A DNA stretch of 53,344 nt from Gammaproteobacteria bacterium. Lineage in GTDB: Bacteria > Pseudomonadota > Gammaproteobacteria > Nitrosococcales > Methylophagaceae. Each line of letters begins with the position of its first letter. Positions within the stretch are counted from its first letter, which is position 1. Positions 10,133 through 20,277 of this stretch are shown here, in pieces. The stretch lies in contig JARGFJ010000014.1 of assembly GCA_029210875.1 (NCBI GenBank), forward strand, positions 1 to 53,344, in the 5' to 3' direction. A model generated the notes under the pieces. It saw only the letters and a program-made list of their open reading frames with translations, was not told where the DNA came from and did no database searches. The translations under genes were made by a program, and so were the position numbers.

Positions 10133-11113
10133 GTGACAATATCTGCTCCTATCCTTGATAGCATTAGTTTCGAATTAAGCCCTTCTGATAACGAACGATT
10201 AGCTAATTTATGTGGTCATCTTGATGAACATCTTCGTATGATGGAACGTGGCTTTGGCGTTGAAATCAATAATCGTGGCGGCAAGTTCCAAATAATTGGC
10301 GAAGCGGCAACCTTGACTCATGTTCAGGATGTCATTCATGAACTATATGCTGAGACATCGCAAACAGTATTAGCGCCAGAACAAGTGCATTTAGCTATTC
10401 GACAAGTTGGTGGTGAAGCCACGCTTGTTACTAAAGAAGACAACGAAATAGTTATTAAAACCAAGCGTGGCTTGGTCAAAGCACGCGGTGAAAATCAGCA
10501 AGCCTATTTGCAACGCGTTATGACACACGATATCAACTTTGGTGTTGGACCAGCAGGTACGGGTAAAACCTATTTAGCGGTTGCTTGTGCAGTTGAAGCA
10601 TTAGAACGTGATTTTGCAAGACGAATTGTGTTGGTGCGTCCTGCTGTTGAAGCAGGTGAAAAATTAGGTTTCTTGCCAGGTGATTTAACTCAAAAAGTCG
10701 ATCCTTATTTACGTCCTTTATACGATGCACTCTACGAAATGTTGGGTTTTGAGCGTGTGGCAAAATTGATCGAACGTAATGTGATTGAGGTCGCACCGTT
10801 AGCCTATATGCGTGGTCGTACCTTGAATGAATCATTCATCATTTTGGATGAAGCGCAAAATACGACGACTGAACAAATGAAGATGTTTTTGACACGATTG
10901 GGTTATAACTCGACTGCCGTTATTACCGGCGATATTACTCAAATCGACTTACCAAGTGCGCAGAAATCAGGCTTACGCCATGCGATTGAAGTGCTGAAAG
11001 AGGTTGAAGGCATTGGTTTTACCTTTTTCCAAGCGAAAGATGTGGTGCGCCATTCATTAGTTCAAAAGGTAATTTTGGCTTATGAGAAAGCAGATCGGAA
11101 TGCCGAAAAATGA
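10133..11113 (+). CDS. ybeZ: PhoH-like ATPase (YbeZ)
   Basis: A 326-residue P-loop ATPase of the PhoH family, thought to work with the endoribonuclease YbeY in RNA processing. After an N-terminal KH-like region ([20 protein letters not shown]), it shows Walker [12 protein letters not shown] and Walker [12 protein letters not shown], followed by the sensor segment [12 protein letters not shown]. It starts at GTG 10133, with TAGGA shortly upstream. The end overlaps the ybeY start by 4 bp (ATGA type), supporting translational coupling with its partner. Confidence 0.95.
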   Translation: MTISAPILDSISFELSPSDNERLANLCGHLDEHLRMMERGFGVEINNRGGKFQIIGEAATLTHVQDVIHELYAETSQTVLAPEQVHLAIRQVGGEATLVTKEDNEIVIKTKRGLVKARGENQQAYLQRVMTHDINFGVGPAGTGKTYLAVACAVEALERDFARRIVLVRPAVEAGEKLGFLPGDLTQKVDPYLRPLYDALYEMLGFERVAKLIERNVIEVAPLAYMRGRTLNESFIILDEAQNTTTEQMKMFLTRLGYNSTAVITGDITQIDLPSAQKSGLRHAIEVLKEVEGIGFTFFQAKDVVRHSLVQKVILAYEKADRNAEK

Positions 11114-11571
11114 GTGTAACACTGGATCTACAAATCGCCTGCGACGGTGATGTACCTGGTCAGCAACAATTTCAACAGTGGGTTGATGTTGCTTTACAGC
11201 AGGTAACAGAAGATTGTGAATTAAGTATTCGCCTGGTTGATGAAGCTGAATCTGCTGAATTAAATGGCACCTATCGCGGTAAAAACTATGCAACTAATGT
11301 GTTGTCATTTCCTTTTGAAGCGCCAGTGGAAATTGAGCCTGTTTTATTAGGCGATTTAGTTGTGTGCGTGCCTATTGTGCACAAAGAAGCAATAGAACAA
11401 AATAAGCCTGTAGAACATCATTGGGCTCATATGATCGTGCATGGTTGTTTGCACCTTTTGGGTTATGATCATATCGACGATGATGAGGCACAAGAAATGG
11501 AATCCATAGAAACAACACTCTTACAATCATTAGCTATTAGCGATCCTTACCAAGAGCAAGGTGATATATAA
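11110..11571 (+). CDS. ybeY: endoribonuclease YbeY (rRNA maturation factor)
   Basis: Single-strand RNA endonuclease involved in 16S rRNA 3'-end processing and ribosome quality control. The zinc-binding motif [11 protein letters not shown] is intact, as are [18 protein letters not shown] and NVLSFPFE. At 153 residues it has the normal length. It is tightly coupled to ybeZ upstream (4-bp overlap) and directly abuts corC. Confidence 0.97.
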   Translation: MSVTLDLQIACDGDVPGQQQFQQWVDVALQQVTEDCELSIRLVDEAESAELNGTYRGKNYATNVLSFPFEAPVEIEPVLLGDLVVCVPIVHKEAIEQNKPVEHHWAHMIVHGCLHLLGYDHIDDDEAQEMESIETTLLQSLAISDPYQEQGDI

Positions 11572-12435
11572 ATGAACGAAGGCCGACAGACTCAAACTAA
11601 AAGTCAGTCATGGATAAAAAGGCTCAGCAAATTATTTGTTGAACCGCAAGATCAGGAACAGCTTATTGAGCTACTCCGATCTGCCTCGCAACGCCACATC
11701 ATGGATGCTGAAGCGTTATCAATTGTAGAAGGAGCATTGAGTGTGTCGCAGATGCAGGCACGCGATATTATGATTCCTCGGTCACAAGTTGTGATGGTGT
11801 CACGCAATGCCAGTGCAGCAGACATGTTGCAAGTAATGGCGGAAACGGCACATTCTCGTTTCCCGGTTGTTGATGATGATCGTGATGATGTCATTGGTAT
11901 TTTGTTAGCAAAAGATGTGTTGTCTGCCGTTGTCGCTAATGAAAAGTTTGAATTTGATCTGCGTGAGATTCTGCGACCAGCAGTATTTATTCCTGAAAGC
12001 AAGCGTTTGAATGTGTTGTTACGCGAGTTTCGTGCTCGTCGTAATCATATGGCGATTGTGGTTGATGAATATGGCGGTGTAGCAGGTATTGTCACCATAG
12101 AAAATGTATTGGAACAAATCGTTGGTGAGATTGAAGATGAGCATGATGTTGATGACGATGCTCCGATCCTCAAGCGCGATGACACGACTTATATGGTTAA
12201 AGCGCTAACGGAAGTTGAAGATTTCAATGAGCATTTTGATCTTGGCTGGAGTGATGATGACTTTGATACGGTTGGAGGCTATGTTGTTAATCAGTTCGGG
12301 CATTTACCCAAACGTGGTGAAACCATAACAATCGATCGCTTGCAATTCACCGTCGTTCGAGCAGATAACCGTCGAGTACATCTGCTTGAGATGGTTATTT
12401 TGCCGGAACAAGAACAGGATTCTGAAGCAGAATAA
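11572..12435 (+). CDS. corC: CorC/HlyC-type CBS-domain protein
   Basis: A 287-residue cytosolic protein with two CBS domains (MIPRSQVVMV...SRFPVVDDD and ILRPAVFIPESKRLNVLLREF...VVDEYGGVAGIVTIE) and a C-terminal CorC_HlyC domain (GYVVNQFGHLPKRGETI). CorC was linked to magnesium and cobalt efflux. In this operon it most likely supports the neighbouring apolipoprotein N-acyltransferase or ion homeostasis; the exact role is unresolved. The stop overlaps the start of lnt by one base. Confidence 0.93.
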   Translation: MNEGRQTQTKSQSWIKRLSKLFVEPQDQEQLIELLRSASQRHIMDAEALSIVEGALSVSQMQARDIMIPRSQVVMVSRNASAADMLQVMAETAHSRFPVVDDDRDDVIGILLAKDVLSAVVANEKFEFDLREILRPAVFIPESKRLNVLLREFRARRNHMAIVVDEYGGVAGIVTIENVLEQIVGEIEDEHDVDDDAPILKRDDTTYMVKALTEVEDFNEHFDLGWSDDDFDTVGGYVVNQFGHLPKRGETITIDRLQFTVVRADNRRVHLLEMVILPEQEQDSEAE

Positions 12436-13946
12436 TGTTTGCTGGCGTTGAGCAATTGTTTGCTGGATGGCGCGGTCATGTCTTAGCCTTGTTAGCGGGT
12501 ATGGTGTTACCGCTATCGTTTTCGCCCTTTCATTTTTATCCTATTGCCGTAGTTAGTCTTACCCTACTGTTTTTAACGTGGCAGGCCGATGAGCTGCGTT
12601 ATGCCATAGTGCGAGGGTTTTTATTTGGTTTAGGATTATTTGGTGTTGGTGTGTCATGGGTATATGTTGCCATCCATGATTTTGGCAGTGCCAGTTTACC
12701 CTTGGCTACATTTTTAACCGCATTATTTGTTAGTTTTTTAGCCTTATATCTGGCTGCGATGGGCTGGCTTTTAAAACGGTTTGCAAATTATTCATCTGCC
12801 CACCTGAATTACGTCTTATTGTTTCCTGTTAGTTGGTTGGCATTTGAATTATTTAAAGGCTGGTTTCTTACAGGTTTTTCGTGGTTAAACCTTGGTGTTG
12901 GTCAAATTGATGGCCCATTGCGAGGTTATACCCCGATAATTGGCGTAGTAGGTGTGTCTTTATTAACCGCGCTTTCAGCAGGCCTGGTTGCAAGCACGAT
13001 AATGACCAAACGCTGGTGGACGTTAATGTTAGTCGTTGTTATCTGGGGTGGTGGTGATTTACTGAGCGATAAAAGCTGGACCGAAGCTAAGGATGGTTCA
13101 ATTAAAGTCAGTTTAATTCAGGGTAATATTCCACAAGAGATAAAGTGGAACAAAGCACAACTCTACAAAACATTAGCGCTCTACCAGCAGCGAACACAAC
13201 AAAACTGGGCCAGCGATGTAATTGTTTGGCCAGAAAATGCAGTGACCGTTTTTTATCATCAGGCAAAAGAGTTTTATCTCGATCCTCTTGCCGAACAAGC
13301 ACGAGCCAACAATACTGATATTTTGCTAGGCTTGCCTTATATGGATTTGGACTCAAAAAAATACTTTAACAGTATGATGAGTTTAGGCAGTCATGACGGT
13401 TTTTATCACAAAAAACATCTGGTGCCTTTTGGTGATTATGTTCCATTTGCCTGGCTTAGAGGTTTGATCGCTTTTTTTGACTTGCCGATGTCCAGTTTTG
13501 AACCAGGGCCACAACAACAGCCGCTATTAAAAGCAGCAGGGCAGAATATCGGTGTTTCAATTTGTTATGAGGATGTTTTTTCAACAGAAGTGCTTGAGAC
13601 AGTGCCAGAGGCAAGTGTTTTAGTTAATGCGACCAATAATGCGTGGTATGGCGATTCATTTGCACCACATCAACATTTACAAATTTCACAAAATCGCGCT
13701 TTGGAAACAGGCCGTCCCATTATTCGCGCAACCACGAATGGTATCTCAGCACTTATTGATTCGCATGGACATTTACAGGCTGTGACCAAGCAATTTGAAG
13801 AAGCTGTATTGACAGGAAACATACAGCCACAACAAGGTTCAACACCCTATGTTCAGTGGCGGCAGTGGCCGGTAATGTTATTGTCACTGTTCATGTTTAT
13901 GGTGTGGGCGTATTATCGTCGCATTGTTATCTACAAGAAGTCGTAA
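12435..13946 (+). CDS. lnt: apolipoprotein N-acyltransferase
   Basis: Inner-membrane enzyme adding the third acyl chain to lipoproteins before LolCDE export. The 503-residue protein has about six N-terminal membrane segments, then a periplasmic carbon-nitrogen hydrolase domain with the Glu-Lys-Cys triad visible in VIVWPENAVTVF, KKHLVPFGDYVPF and VSICYEDVF, and a final membrane helix near the C-terminus. Length is close to E. coli Lnt (512). The TAATG junction with trkH shares one base. Confidence 0.96.
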   Translation: MFAGVEQLFAGWRGHVLALLAGMVLPLSFSPFHFYPIAVVSLTLLFLTWQADELRYAIVRGFLFGLGLFGVGVSWVYVAIHDFGSASLPLATFLTALFVSFLALYLAAMGWLLKRFANYSSAHLNYVLLFPVSWLAFELFKGWFLTGFSWLNLGVGQIDGPLRGYTPIIGVVGVSLLTALSAGLVASTIMTKRWWTLMLVVVIWGGGDLLSDKSWTEAKDGSIKVSLIQGNIPQEIKWNKAQLYKTLALYQQRTQQNWASDVIVWPENAVTVFYHQAKEFYLDPLAEQARANNTDILLGLPYMDLDSKKYFNSMMSLGSHDGFYHKKHLVPFGDYVPFAWLRGLIAFFDLPMSSFEPGPQQQPLLKAAGQNIGVSICYEDVFSTEVLETVPEASVLVNATNNAWYGDSFAPHQHLQISQNRALETGRPIIRATTNGISALIDSHGHLQAVTKQFEEAVLTGNIQPQQGSTPYVQWRQWPVMLLSLFMFMVWAYYRRIVIYKKS

Positions 13947-15397
13947 TGCAGTTTTTAACTATACAACGTATCTTAGGTATTTTATTAGGCCTGTTTAGTT
14001 TCACGTTATTACCACCGATTGCTGTGTCTTTGTTTTATAACGATGGTGCAACGCAGGCATTTATTAACGCATTTTTATTGCTATTAGTGCTTGGCTTGTT
14101 ATTTTGGTTTCCAGTACGCAAACATCGTAAAGAACTAAAAATTCGTGATGGTTTTTTAGTTGTTGTTATGTTTTGGGTTGCGCTTGGCCTATCTGGGGCT
14201 ATTCCCTTTTTTATGACGCAAGTACCTGCAATGTCATTTACCGACGCTGTATTTGAGTCGATGTCTGGCCTGACAACGACCGGAGCGACGGTACTCACTG
14301 GCTTGGATGATTTACCTGAATCAGTGTTGTTTTACCGCCAATTTTTGCAATGGTTGGGTGGAATGGGGATCGTGGTATTGGCTGTCGCTATCTTACCTTT
14401 ATTGGGTATTGGGGGGATGCAGTTATATCGAGCTGAAACTCCCGGGCCCATCAAGGATTCGAAGCTAACCCCACGTATTGCCGAAACAGCCAAAGCACTT
14501 TGGTATATCTATTTATCACTTACGATTGCATGTGCAGTGGCATTTTATTGGGCGGGAATGTCTTGGTTTGATGCAATTGGCCATAGTTTTTCGACGGTGG
14601 CAATTGGCGGATTTTCAACCCATGATGCCAGCATGGGTTTTTTTGATAGCGCATTGATAGAAATGATTACCGTCGTATTTATGCTTATTTCAGGTATGAA
14701 TTTCTCATTACATTTTTTAGCGTGGCGACATCGTTCGATTAAAAATTACTGGGCAGATGCCGAATTACGTACCTATGTCTGGATTCTGCTCCTGATCTCT
14801 GCTGTTACGTCTGGCTATTTATTTTTTACGCATACTTTTGATGATCCGTGGACAGCAATTCATCAAGGGATATTCCAGGCTGTATCAATTGGCACAACAA
14901 CCGGATTTACCACTACAGACTATTCTTTATGGCCGGGGTTTTTGCCGATTTTATTATTGATGGCAAGTTATGTTGGTGGCTGTGCTGGTTCTACTGGTGG
15001 TGGCATTAAGGTAATCAGGGTCATGCTATTGTTTAAACAGGGATACCGCGAAGTACTGCGTTTGATTCACCCGAATGCCATTTTTTCTATCAAAGTGAAT
15101 AATAAAGCCTTACCGCCTAAAGTTGTTGGCGCTGTTTGGGGGTTCTTTGCATTATATGTATTTTGTTTTAGTGTAATGCATCTCATGTTGATGTCTACCG
15201 GATTAGATATTGTGACCTCTTTTTCTGCCGTAACAGCGTGTTTGAATAACTTGGGTCCGGGCTTAGGTGATGTTGGCGCTAATTTTAGTAGTATCAATGC
15301 GCCATCGAAATGGGTATTGTGTGTCGCCATGTTGCTTGGGCGCTTGGAAATATTCACCTTGTTGGTGGTGTTGACACCTGCATTTTGGAGACGCTGA
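13946..15397 (+). CDS. trkH: Trk potassium uptake system, channel subunit TrkH
   Basis: Membrane subunit of the low-affinity K+ uptake system gated by TrkA. I place the start at ATG 13946, giving 483 residues like E. coli TrkH; the same frame is open upstream inside lnt but that extension is not family-like. The four selectivity-filter regions of the M1-P-M2 repeats are visible: GLTTTGATV, VAIGGFSTHD, IGTTTGFTTTD and ACLNNLGPGLGD. At least eight hydrophobic helices are present. No trkA is seen in the window. Confidence 0.94.
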   Translation: MQFLTIQRILGILLGLFSFTLLPPIAVSLFYNDGATQAFINAFLLLLVLGLLFWFPVRKHRKELKIRDGFLVVVMFWVALGLSGAIPFFMTQVPAMSFTDAVFESMSGLTTTGATVLTGLDDLPESVLFYRQFLQWLGGMGIVVLAVAILPLLGIGGMQLYRAETPGPIKDSKLTPRIAETAKALWYIYLSLTIACAVAFYWAGMSWFDAIGHSFSTVAIGGFSTHDASMGFFDSALIEMITVVFMLISGMNFSLHFLAWRHRSIKNYWADAELRTYVWILLLISAVTSGYLFFTHTFDDPWTAIHQGIFQAVSIGTTTGFTTTDYSLWPGFLPILLLMASYVGGCAGSTGGGIKVIRVMLLFKQGYREVLRLIHPNAIFSIKVNNKALPPKVVGAVWGFFALYVFCFSVMHLMLMSTGLDIVTSFSAVTACLNNLGPGLGDVGANFSSINAPSKWVLCVAMLLGRLEIFTLLVVLTPAFWRR

Positions 15398-15398
15398 G

Positions 15399-15974
15399 TT
15401 GCAATCAGGTCAAATAAAATGGGATCGCATTTACAAAGATCGTCCGATTTTAGCATCGGCATCGCTAGTGTTACAGCAAAATAAACACTTACTGCCGAGG
15501 TCTGGAACGGCCTTGGATATCGCATGTGGTCAGGGTGGAAATGCAGTATTACTTGCTGAATCCGGTTTGACTGTGGATGCATGGGATCTATCACCAGTAG
15601 CGATTGAACAGCTTGATTTGATTGCAATGCAAAAAGGTTTAACGATAGATACTAAGGTTATTGATGTGATGGCGCATCCACTTGAGATCAGTAAATTTGA
15701 TGTTATCACCGTAAGTTATTTTCTTGAACGGACTTTATGTTCATCAATTATTGCAGCGCTTAAACCTAGTGGTGTGCTGTTTTATCAGACGTATTGTCAA
15801 CAAAAAGTATTTGAACAGGGGCCAACAAACCCAGATTATTTATTGACAGACAATGAACTGCTGACATTGTTTTCAGGTTTAAATATACGGGTTTATCGTG
15901 AAGAAGCGCTATTAGGACAGCACGATCAAGGGTGGCGGAATCAGGCGATGTTGGTTGCACAAAAGCCTGGGTAG
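15399..15974 (+). CDS. class I SAM-dependent methyltransferase (TehB-like)
   Basis: A 191-residue methyltransferase with a clear motif I (TALDIACGQGGNAVLL) followed by the acidic loop VDAWDLSPVAIEQL and FDVITVSYFL. The substrate is unknown; the domain resembles TehB/UbiE-like small-molecule methyltransferases. The frame can begin at TTG 15399, one base after the trkH stop, which suggests translational coupling; a later start is possible. A hairpin terminator follows before rpmE. Confidence 0.8.
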   Translation: MQSGQIKWDRIYKDRPILASASLVLQQNKHLLPRSGTALDIACGQGGNAVLLAESGLTVDAWDLSPVAIEQLDLIAMQKGLTIDTKVIDVMAHPLEISKFDVITVSYFLERTLCSSIIAALKPSGVLFYQTYCQQKVFEQGPTNPDYLLTDNELLTLFSGLNIRVYREEALLGQHDQGWRNQAMLVAQKPG

Positions 15975-16048
15975 ACTGTAACTGTAAGTTAAATTAAAGA
16001 AAAACTTGATGTGAACAAGTTTGATCAGTAAAATTACTCGGTTCTAAG

Positions 16049-16079
16049 AGCCCTCATGTTGAGATGAAGGGCTATTTTT
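16049..16079 (+). terminator. terminator / leader hairpin before rpmE
   Basis: AGCCCT (16049-16054) pairs with AGGGCT (16068-16073), extended by CAT/ATG with one bulged A, and is followed by ATTTTTA. It ends the upstream operon and lies about 30 bp before rpmE. Because L31 mRNAs are known to be autoregulated through leader structures in some gammaproteobacteria, it could instead be part of an rpmE leader. Confidence 0.6.
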
Positions 16080-16107
16080 AGCCAAACACTAATTGATGAG
16101 TACAGAT

Positions 16108-16308
16108 ATGAAAGCGGATATCCATCCAGAATACAACGAGATTGATGTTACCTGCAGTTGTGGTAATTCATTTAAAACACGCTCTACACGCAGTAGTGCT
16201 TTGACTTTAGATGTCTGTGCAGAATGTCACCCGTTCTACACTGGCAAGCAAAAAATGCTTGATACTGCTGGTCGTGTTGATAAATTCCGTCAAAAATACG
16301 GTAAATAA
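16108..16308 (+). CDS. rpmE: 50S ribosomal protein L31, zinc-binding type
   Basis: Ribosomal large-subunit protein. I start at ATG 16108, giving [16 protein letters not shown], which aligns with known L31 N-termini; in-frame ATG 16096 and TTG 16093 are less likely. The 66-residue protein has the four metal-ligand cysteines (CSC and CAEC) that define the zinc-containing C+ form, and the terminal HPFYTGKQ...[11 protein letters not shown] signature. It sits alone between two hairpins, consistent with a monocistronic ribosomal-protein gene. Confidence 0.96.
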   Translation: MKADIHPEYNEIDVTCSCGNSFKTRSTRSSALTLDVCAECHPFYTGKQKMLDTAGRVDKFRQKYGK

Positions 16309-16312
16309 TCAC

Positions 16313-16332
16313 GCCAGACGAGTTAGTCTGGC
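16313..16332 (+). terminator. hairpin after rpmE
   Basis: GCCAGAC (16313-16319) and GTCTGGC (16326-16332) form a perfect 7-bp stem with a 6-base loop, directly after the rpmE stop. The downstream tract (ACTGATTTTAT) is only moderately T-rich, so termination may be partial. Confidence 0.55.
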
Positions 16333-16365
16333 ACTGATTTTATAACTAACGAGCTTGTGCTGCTT

Positions 16366-17841
16366 ATGAGTACATATCGCACTAGACTGAATAGCCTCTG
16401 CTTAATGGCAGGGGCTTTTTTGTTTTTTATTGTGGCGGGTTGTGCACAAAATCCTGTTACCGGTACTAGCGATTTTGTGATGTTGAGCGAAGATAGTGAA
16501 ATCGCAATTGGTCGCACCAATCATCCTAAAATCATTGCGCAGTATGGGCGATATGAAGATGAAGCCTTACAAAGTTATGTTCAATCGGTGGGAGAGCGGC
16601 TGGCGGCAGTGAGTCATCGTAGCGATTTACATTACCGCTTTACCGTGTTGGATTCTCCGGTTATCAATGCCTTTGCCTTACCTGGCGGCTATATATACAT
16701 AACACGTGGCCTTATGGCTTATCTTAATTCTGAAGCAGAATTAGCCGCGGTGTTAGGTCATGAAATTGGTCATGTCACTGCGCGTCATGGCGTACGTCAA
16801 CAAAGTGCTGCACAGGCAGCAGGCCTTGGTTATACGCTCGGCGCTATTTTGTTCCCTGAATTACGTGCAGCACCTTCACAGGATTTATTTAATATTTTAG
16901 GCGGAGCTTTATTAAGTGGTTATGGTCGTGAACATGAACTGGAATCTGATGGTTTAGGTGCGGAATATTTAGCACGATCAGGTTACAATCCTAATGCGAT
17001 GATTGATGTTATTAAGGTATTGAAAGATCAAGAGCTATTTGCTGCAGCACAAGCTAAAAAACTTGGGCAAGAAAGCCAGAGTAGCTATCATGGCTTGTTT
17101 GCTAGTCACCCTGACAATGATACGCGGCTAAAACAAGTTGTTGCAGCTGCAGCCAAATATAAAACAACAAAAGATACGCTGATAAACCATGATATTTATC
17201 TAACTAAAATAGATGGAATGACCTTTGGTGATAGTGAGAAACAAGGCATTCGTTCGGGTAGAAACTTTTATCATTTAGCAATGCAGTTCGCGTTGACTTT
17301 CCCACAAAACTGGCATGTGAATAATAAACCCGATAGTTTGCAAGCTATTGCCAATCAAAGCAAAGCACTGATTGAGGTTGGCGCTGCTGATATCAACCGT
17401 AAAATTGGGCCGCAAGCGTTCATAAAACAACGTTTAAAAATCGATAATTTACGTAATGGTCAGCCCTTGAATCCAAATGGACTAACTGGCTATACCGGAT
17501 TATTCGAAGTACAGGGCAAACCTGCACGCATTTCAGTTGTGTATCTAATGGATCGAGCATTTATCTTTTTCGGAAGTGTCAAAGATAAGTCACAATTTGA
17601 CCAATTTGACCAAGAATTTGTTGATTGTGCAAATAGTTTACATCGCTTGCGAGAGGATGAAATAGCCTTGGCAAAGGCACAAAAAATTGAAGTAGTTGAC
17701 ATCCAAAAGACTGATAACTACACATCATGGGCAAAAGGTTCTCGTATTACAAACAGCCCGCTAACTCAGCTCAAACTACTTAATGGTGATTATCCAAATG
17801 GAGAGCTCGTTTTGGGGCAACGTGCAAAACGAGTTCGATAG
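16366..17841 (+). CDS. M48 family metalloprotease lipoprotein (BepA-like)
   Basis: A 491-residue predicted periplasmic or outer-membrane-attached zinc protease. The N-terminus is a lipoprotein signal (LCLMAGAFLFFIVAGC) with a lipobox ending in Cys. The M48 motif HEIGHVTARHG is followed by the third zinc ligand in ELESDGLGAEYLARSGYNP. The C-terminal half is less conserved and ends with a LysM-like segment (SWAKGSRI...LKLLNGDYPNGELVLGQ). By analogy with BepA it may help quality control of outer-membrane proteins. The ATG at 16366 is preferred to a GTG three codons upstream. Confidence 0.88.
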   Translation: MSTYRTRLNSLCLMAGAFLFFIVAGCAQNPVTGTSDFVMLSEDSEIAIGRTNHPKIIAQYGRYEDEALQSYVQSVGERLAAVSHRSDLHYRFTVLDSPVINAFALPGGYIYITRGLMAYLNSEAELAAVLGHEIGHVTARHGVRQQSAAQAAGLGYTLGAILFPELRAAPSQDLFNILGGALLSGYGREHELESDGLGAEYLARSGYNPNAMIDVIKVLKDQELFAAAQAKKLGQESQSSYHGLFASHPDNDTRLKQVVAAAAKYKTTKDTLINHDIYLTKIDGMTFGDSEKQGIRSGRNFYHLAMQFALTFPQNWHVNNKPDSLQAIANQSKALIEVGAADINRKIGPQAFIKQRLKIDNLRNGQPLNPNGLTGYTGLFEVQGKPARISVVYLMDRAFIFFGSVKDKSQFDQFDQEFVDCANSLHRLREDEIALAKAQKIEVVDIQKTDNYTSWAKGSRITNSPLTQLKLLNGDYPNGELVLGQRAKRVR

Positions 17842-17862
17842 TTGAGAGCTTAGGCTGCTTAG

Positions 17863-20277
17863 TTAGAACAATTCAATCAATGACGATGTCTCTGGCACAC
17901 TTTCTGTTTCGTTAGCATCAGAATTAATCGGTGTTAATTCTGATGGAACATACTCTTTACGAAAGGTTTCATAGATTGCATCTACGGTTTCCGGACGAGC
18001 AAGTAAGCCAGTTTTAGGATCTATACGGACTGTTACCATATCTACCGGTACTTTTAGCGGTTCTTCAGGGACATCTTGTAGTGCGACTTTCATAAAATCA
18101 ATCCACATAGGTAAGGCTGCTCGCCCACCGGTTTCATAACGGCCCAAAGTACGAGGTGAATCAAAGCCTACCCATGCAATAGCAACTAATTCCGGGTTGA
18201 AGCCATTAAACCAGGCATCGACCTGGTCATTGGTTGTCCCCGTTTTCCCGGCTAAATCATTTCGGCCTAAGCTCAGTGCTTTTCTACCCGTACCAAATTT
18301 AACAACATCTCTTAACAGGCTATTCATTATGTAGTTGTTTTGCGGTGTCATTATACGTTTCGCTGCATTGAAGTGTATTTCACTATCGTTTGATTCTTGT
18401 TCTATTTCAGGTGTGTTTTCACTCAGGATACAGGTTTCACATACAGTTGCAGGTTGTGCTTGGTAAAGAATTGAACCAAAGGCATCTTCGATATGATGAA
18501 TAATATAGGGTTCGACTCGATAACCGCCATTGGCAAGTGCTGAATAGGCACGAGCCATATCCCAAGGAGCTGCACTACCACTTCCTAATGCGAGTGATAA
18601 GTTTCGTGGCATCTGACTGATGTCAAAACCAAAACGAGCTGCATAATCGATAGCATAGTTAGGAGTGATATCTCTTAATAATCTAATAGAAACAAGGTTT
18701 CTTGAGTGAGTGAGTGCGTCTCTTAACCTGGTTGGGCCAAAAAATTTACCACTGTAGTTTTCTGGTCGCCACACATTTTCTAATCCGGGATCATCAAATA
18801 CGACAGGCGCATCATTTATAATACTGGCAGCCGTATAACCTTTTTCTAGTGCGGCAGAATAGATATAAGGTTTGAAACCAGATCCAGGTTGGCGACGTGA
18901 TTGAGTGACACGATTGAATTTGTTTTGGAAGTATTCAAAGCCACCATTAAGCGCTGTTACCGCACCATCATAAGGTGAAACGGCAACCAGAGCTCCTTCA
19001 GCTTTAGGGAGTTGGGCTAGTTGCCATTGGTCATCATTATCAGTACGCAGATAGACGACATCGCCTTTAGCTAAAACATCGCTAATTGTTTTAGGTGTTT
19101 TACCTCGGCTATTGGTTGAAATATAGTTTCTAGCCCAAGATAAGGATTTTATATCAAGTTCAATAAAACCAGATCTTTTGATGTAGACTTTAGCTGTTGT
19201 TTCAGTCGAATCAATGACTAAAGATGGGTGTAAGGGACCAATTTTATCGAATTTAGATAGAGCCTGTTCCAGAGCTTCGGTTGTTGAATCAGTATCGGCT
19301 AAAGTGACTGTGTCGATAGGGCCTCGGTAACCGTGACGTTGGTCATAGTCTATTAACGCGGTTTGTAGTGCTTTGTTAGCGGCTCGCTGGTGATTGGCGC
19401 GGATGGTTGTGTAGACATTTAGCCCCATATTATAAGCTTCTTCACCATATTGGCTGACGAGTTCATTTCTTACCATTTCAGCGACAAAAGGTGCGTACAC
19501 TTCAACGTCACGGCTATGATATTCAGCGGTATTGGGTTGCTGAGATGCAAGCTGATAATCTTGCTCAGAAATGTAGCCAACCTCCCACATTCTGTGTAAT
19601 ACGTAATTTCGGCGTTGGATTGCCCGTTCTGGATTGATGATTGGATTATATTTGGATGGTGCCTTTGGAAGACCTGCGATCATCGCAAATTCTGCAAGTG
19701 TTAACTCTTGCAATGGGCGACCATAATAAACCACAGCGGCTGCACCAACACCATATGCGCGATTACCTAAATAAATTTTATTTAAATAAAGTGTGAGAAT
19801 TTCTTCTTTCGTAAGAACTTGTTCGATCTGAAACGCTAATATAATTTCGTTTAGCTTTCGAAGGTAGGTTTTTTCACTGCTAAGGTAAAAATTACGAGCT
19901 ACCTGCATTGTGATGGTGCTGCCACCCTGAGCTTTGTGGCCTGTAGTCACTAATGAATAAACTGCCCGAAGCAGACCTTGATAATCAACACCATGATGCT
20001 GAAAAAAACGATCATCTTCTGAGGCAAGGAAAGCCTGTATTAGTAATGGCGGTACATCATTGTATTCAACAGGAACACGTCTTTTTTCACCAAATTCAGC
20101 GATAAGTAATTTTTCAGCGCTGAAAATTCGTAGTGGGACTTGAAGTTGAATCTCTTTTAATTGCGCAGTCGAAGGTAGCTTTGGAGCCAACAGTAAATAC
20201 ACTGTGCTGGCGGAGATTATAAGTAATATGGTTACAATCAAGCTTAAAGTTAGAATATACTTTGTGATACGCAGCAT
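17863..20277 (-). CDS. mrcA: penicillin-binding protein 1A (bifunctional peptidoglycan synthase)
   Basis: Class A PBP. I choose the start at 20277 (MLRITKYILTLSLIV, a single N-terminal membrane anchor), giving 804 residues; the frame remains open 36 codons upstream. The glycosyltransferase domain shows EDDRFFQHHGVDYQGLLRA and GGSTITMQVARNFYL, then KEEILTLYLNKIYLG. The transpeptidase motifs are SGFK (active Ser), SRN and KTGTTND. An OB-like insert lies between the domains. It is divergent from pilMNOPQ, the same order as ponA-pilM in Pseudomonas. Confidence 0.95.
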   Translation of the reverse strand: MLRITKYILTLSLIVTILLIISASTVYLLLAPKLPSTAQLKEIQLQVPLRIFSAEKLLIAEFGEKRRVPVEYNDVPPLLIQAFLASEDDRFFQHHGVDYQGLLRAVYSLVTTGHKAQGGSTITMQVARNFYLSSEKTYLRKLNEIILAFQIEQVLTKEEILTLYLNKIYLGNRAYGVGAAAVVYYGRPLQELTLAEFAMIAGLPKAPSKYNPIINPERAIQRRNYVLHRMWEVGYISEQDYQLASQQPNTAEYHSRDVEVYAPFVAEMVRNELVSQYGEEAYNMGLNVYTTIRANHQRAANKALQTALIDYDQRHGYRGPIDTVTLADTDSTTEALEQALSKFDKIGPLHPSLVIDSTETTAKVYIKRSGFIELDIKSLSWARNYISTNSRGKTPKTISDVLAKGDVVYLRTDNDDQWQLAQLPKAEGALVAVSPYDGAVTALNGGFEYFQNKFNRVTQSRRQPGSGFKPYIYSAALEKGYTAASIINDAPVVFDDPGLENVWRPENYSGKFFGPTRLRDALTHSRNLVSIRLLRDITPNYAIDYAARFGFDISQMPRNLSLALGSGSAAPWDMARAYSALANGGYRVEPYIIHHIEDAFGSILYQAQPATVCETCILSENTPEIEQESNDSEIHFNAAKRIMTPQNNYIMNSLLRDVVKFGTGRKALSLGRNDLAGKTGTTNDQVDAWFNGFNPELVAIAWVGFDSPRTLGRYETGGRAALPMWIDFMKVALQDVPEEPLKVPVDMVTVRIDPKTGLLARPETVDAIYETFRKEYVPSELTPINSDANETESVPETSSLIELF

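Noticed and set aside
13856-13945. N-terminal extension of trkH
   Set aside because: It lies inside lnt; ATG 13946 gives the expected TrkH length.
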